Shown one piece after another: positions 62,059 through 64,000 of a stretch of DNA of 64,000 nucleotides (positions are counted from its first letter, which is position 1; each line of letters starts with the position of its first letter). The stretch spans positions 36,522 to 100,521 of the forward strand of contig JAAEZZ010000007.1 of the NCBI GenBank assembly GCA_018222605.1, given 5' to 3'. This DNA is from Alphaproteobacteria bacterium (GTDB lineage: Bacteria > Pseudomonadota > Alphaproteobacteria > Caulobacterales > Hyphomonadaceae). The notes under the pieces were generated by a model. That model was not told where the DNA came from, ran no database searches, and saw nothing but the letters and a program-made list of their open reading frames with translations. The position numbers were made by a program, and so were the translations under genes.

Positions 62059-63779
62059 TCGCCGCCGCCGAACTGTTCGGCCCATTCTTCGACCTGGGAA
62101 TCCTCTATCTTCTGGAACAGGACGTCCGGCGGGCTGATCTCGTGGCCATGCGGCAGGGCGTCCAGCAGGGCCTGGATATCACCGAACTGGAAGCTGCGCT
62201 TGTCTTCCGGAATGCCGAGGGCATCGAGAATCTTCTTGCCCGCGTCCGGGATGATCGGTTGCGCGATGATGCCGAACAGGGCCGCAAGGTTTAGCCCGGT
62301 GCGCACGCCGATGGCGGCCGCATCGACATCGGTTTTGTACTTCACCCAGGGCTCAGCCTTGGTGAGATACTCATTGCCGGCGGCCCAGATGGCGCGCGTC
62401 TCTGCGGCGGCCTTGCGGAACTCCATGGCCTCATAATGCTCGATCAGGCGCGGCAGGCGCTCTTTCAGCTCCGCGACCATCCAGGATTCAGCGTCGCCCG
62501 CTGTGCCGGTATCCGGAACCTTGCCGTCGAATTTTGAGGCCGTGTATTTGGTGATCCGGTTCACGAAATTGCCGAGCACATTCGCAAGATCTGAGTTCAC
62601 TGCGCTCTGGAAGCCTTCCCAGGTGAAGGCCGCGTCAGAGCCTTCCGGCGCATTCGCGATCAGATACCAGCGCCAGTAATCCGCCGGCAGCAGCGACAGA
62701 GCCTGGTCCATGAAGACGCCGCGCTTGTTGGAAGTGGAGAACTTGCCGCCATACCAGGTGACCCAGTTGAAGGCCTTCAGCTTGTCGACTGTTTTCCATG
62801 GCTCGCCTGAGCCGAGCAGGGTGACGGGGAAGCTGACTGTGTGGAAGGCGACATTGTCCTTGCCCATGAACTGGACGTATTCGGTTTCGTCCGCGCCCTT
62901 GTCGGTGCGCCATAGCGCTTCCCAGTCGCCGCCGGTTGCCTCGGCCCATTCCTGCGTCGCGGAGATGTAGCCGATCGGTGCATCGAACCAGACATAGAAG
63001 ACTTTCTCTTCAAAGCCGGGGCGGGGATTGCCGTCTACATCCGTCACGTCGATGCCCCAGCTGAGGTCTCGCGTGATGGAACGGGCAATCAGGCCCTCAT
63101 CCAGCCATTTATTGGCAATGGAGACTGCCAGGTTCGGCCAGTTCTTGCCCTTGCTGTTGACCCATTCGCGGATGCGGTCCTGCATCTGGGTCTGCAACAG
63201 GTAGAGATGGTTGGTCTCGCGGATTTCGATATTCTTGCTGCCAGAGACAGAGGAATACGGGTCGATCAGATCAACCGGGTCCAGCAGACGTCCGCAATTG
63301 TCGCACTGGTCGCCGCGCGCCTTCTCGAAGCCGCAGGTCGGGCAAGTGCCCTCGACATAGCGGTCCGGAAGGAAGCGGCCATCATCGATGGAGTAGACCT
63401 GTTTGGAGGTACGCTCCTCGATCAGGCCATTGGCTTCCAGGGCTTGCGCGAAATGCTGCGTGGCTTCGCGGTTTGCCGGGCGGGAGGTACGTCCGAACCA
63501 GTCGAAGGACAGGTTAAAGCCCTCTCCGGCCTTGCGCTGGATTTCATACTGCTCATCACAATATTCCTGGACGCTGATGCCGGCAGCCTGCGCGGCGAGT
63601 TCGGCCGGTGTGCCATGCTCGTCCGTGGCGCAGATATAGGTCACCTCATGGCCCATCAGGCGCATCATACGGGAGTAGACATCCGCAGGCAGCATGGAGC
63701 CTGCGAGATTGCCGAGATGCTTGACGCCGTTGATGTAGGGCAGGGCAGAGGTGACGAGAATGCGCCGGGCTTTTGTCAT
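62049..63779 (-). CDS. metG: Methionyl-tRNA synthetase
   Basis: A 576-residue class I aminoacyl-tRNA synthetase. The HIGH-type motif is HLGN in YINGVKHLGNLAG, the zinc knuckle is CPTCGFEKARGDQCDNC (four Cys, single knuckle), and the KMSKS-equivalent is KFSTSNKRG. CATDEHGTP is the family's first block. There is no C-terminal tRNA-binding extension. The gene is convergent with the methyltransferase. No cobalamin or SAM leader precedes it. Confidence 0.95.
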   Translation of the reverse strand: MTKARRILVTSALPYINGVKHLGNLAGSMLPADVYSRMMRLMGHEVTYICATDEHGTPAELAAQAAGISVQEYCDEQYEIQRKAGEGFNLSFDWFGRTSRPANREATQHFAQALEANGLIEERTSKQVYSIDDGRFLPDRYVEGTCPTCGFEKARGDQCDNCGRLLDPVDLIDPYSSVSGSKNIEIRETNHLYLLQTQMQDRIREWVNSKGKNWPNLAVSIANKWLDEGLIARSITRDLSWGIDVTDVDGNPRPGFEEKVFYVWFDAPIGYISATQEWAEATGGDWEALWRTDKGADETEYVQFMGKDNVAFHTVSFPVTLLGSGEPWKTVDKLKAFNWVTWYGGKFSTSNKRGVFMDQALSLLPADYWRWYLIANAPEGSDAAFTWEGFQSAVNSDLANVLGNFVNRITKYTASKFDGKVPDTGTAGDAESWMVAELKERLPRLIEHYEAMEFRKAAAETRAIWAAGNEYLTKAEPWVKYKTDVDAAAIGVRTGLNLAALFGIIAQPIIPDAGKKILDALGIPEDKRSFQFGDIQALLDALPHGHEISPPDVLFQKIEDSQVEEWAEQFGGGDQA

Positions 63780-63911
63780 GGAGATGAGGTCTTTCCCAAA
63801 TAGCTTTAACGGCAGGGTAAATCACACATCCCTGCTATTGTGCACCTTTTAGCGGCACGCGCTGGAAAAGAAAGAATTGCGGCATGGGAAATAACATGCG
63901 GACATAAAGAA
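63780..63911. other. Upstream region of metG, no gene seen
   Basis: I see no credible gene between the metG start and the hairpins. The stretch is slightly less GC-rich and presumably holds the metG promoter, which I cannot place with confidence. Confidence 0.4.
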
Positions 63912-63943
63912 GCCCCCGAACAGGCTGCAGTCCATTCGGGGGC
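63912..63943. terminator. Hairpin 1 of a tandem pair
   Basis: GCCCCCGAA and TTCGGGGGC, a perfect nine-pair stem with a 14-base loop. On the minus strand it is followed by TTCTTTAT, so it could terminate a gene entering from beyond the window on that strand. Confidence 0.6.
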
Positions 63944-63950
63944 ATAGGGT

Positions 63951-63981
63951 GGTTTCGGGACGCGGTGACAAACCCGAAACC
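63951..63981. other. Hairpin 2 of a tandem pair
   Basis: GGTTTCGGG and CCCGAAACC, a perfect nine-pair stem with a 13-base loop, seven bases after hairpin 1. The bases beyond (GGGAGGAAAT) could be a ribosome site for a plus-strand gene past the window edge, but that is not visible. Confidence 0.55.
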
Positions 63982-64000
63982 GCTGGGAGGAAATCTGGGT

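Noticed and set aside
1..64000. CRISPR arrays, insertion sequences, prophage or defence island
   Set aside because: No regularly spaced repeats, transposase or integrase motifs, or known defence gene sets are seen on reading both strands.

Overview
The window looks like a chromosomal segment of an alphaproteobacterium, most plausibly a marine or stalked-type member of the Hyphomonadaceae/Caulobacterales area. This is an inference from GC-rich coding, many TonB-dependent receptors and acyl-CoA dehydrogenases, an LdtR-type MarR regulator, alpha-style Coq4, and characteristic palindromic intergenic repeats. No rRNA, tRNA, CRISPR array, insertion sequence, prophage or recognisable defence island was seen. 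Coding is very dense: neighbouring genes often overlap by 4 to 11 bases, both head-to-tail and tail-to-tail.

Layout. 1-3490: tail of an unidentified gene, then a four-gene sugar-acid operon that fits non-phosphorylative L-fucose catabolism (aldose dehydrogenase, lactonase, 2-keto-3-deoxy-fuconate dehydrogenase, diketo-acid hydrolase). 3512-4555: a Coq4-family protein. 4618-16273: a cobalamin locus in three units: cobU (+); a long minus-strand operon btuB-btuF-btuC-btuD-cobQ-cbiB-cobD led by a clear adenosylcobalamin riboswitch; and a second minus-strand operon cobT-cobS-cobC-cobO. Corrin-ring genes are absent, so the locus covers uptake, late assembly and salvage. 16483-20774: a Fur-box-preceded ferric-siderophore uptake operon (TonB receptor, a membrane protein that looks like a fusion of two small iron-uptake families, and a PepSY-type reductase), followed convergently by a flavodoxin-like protein.

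20776-34904: mixed metabolism and regulation: a divergent TetR/PF10118 pair with a dyad over the TetR start codon, hemB of the magnesium type, valine-catabolic enzymes (isobutyryl-CoA dehydrogenase-like and 3-hydroxyisobutyryl-CoA hydrolase), an amino-acid permease, a large secreted zinc metalloprotease, an AidB-like flavoprotein, a PilZ-like protein, a DUF805 membrane protein and an LdtR-like regulator preceded by nested dyads and followed by a good terminator. 35033-46214: envelope and redox genes: lipoprotein cytochrome c, mutL with the endonuclease motif, an L-lactate/D-2-hydroxyacid dehydrogenase pair tail to tail, Sua5, and a cytochrome b561-YceI fusion beside a YceI lipoprotein.

46339-63779: an FadE5/DmdC-type acyl-CoA dehydrogenase, an MFS exporter, an RluF-like pseudouridine synthase with a long Arg/Gly/Pro tail, gluconokinase, a metallo-beta-lactamase-fold protein, signal peptidase I, the isoprenoid cluster xseB-ispA-dxs, two tandem paralogous lipoproteins, an acyl-CoA ligase, an aldo/keto reductase, a DUF938 methyltransferase and metG. 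The last 220 bases hold two strong hairpins in tandem. I see no unmistakably new multi-gene system. The best leads are the fused siderophore-uptake membrane protein, the riboswitch leader of the B12 operon, the covarying palindromic repeat at 39589-39689 and the paired lipoproteins at 57038-58409.
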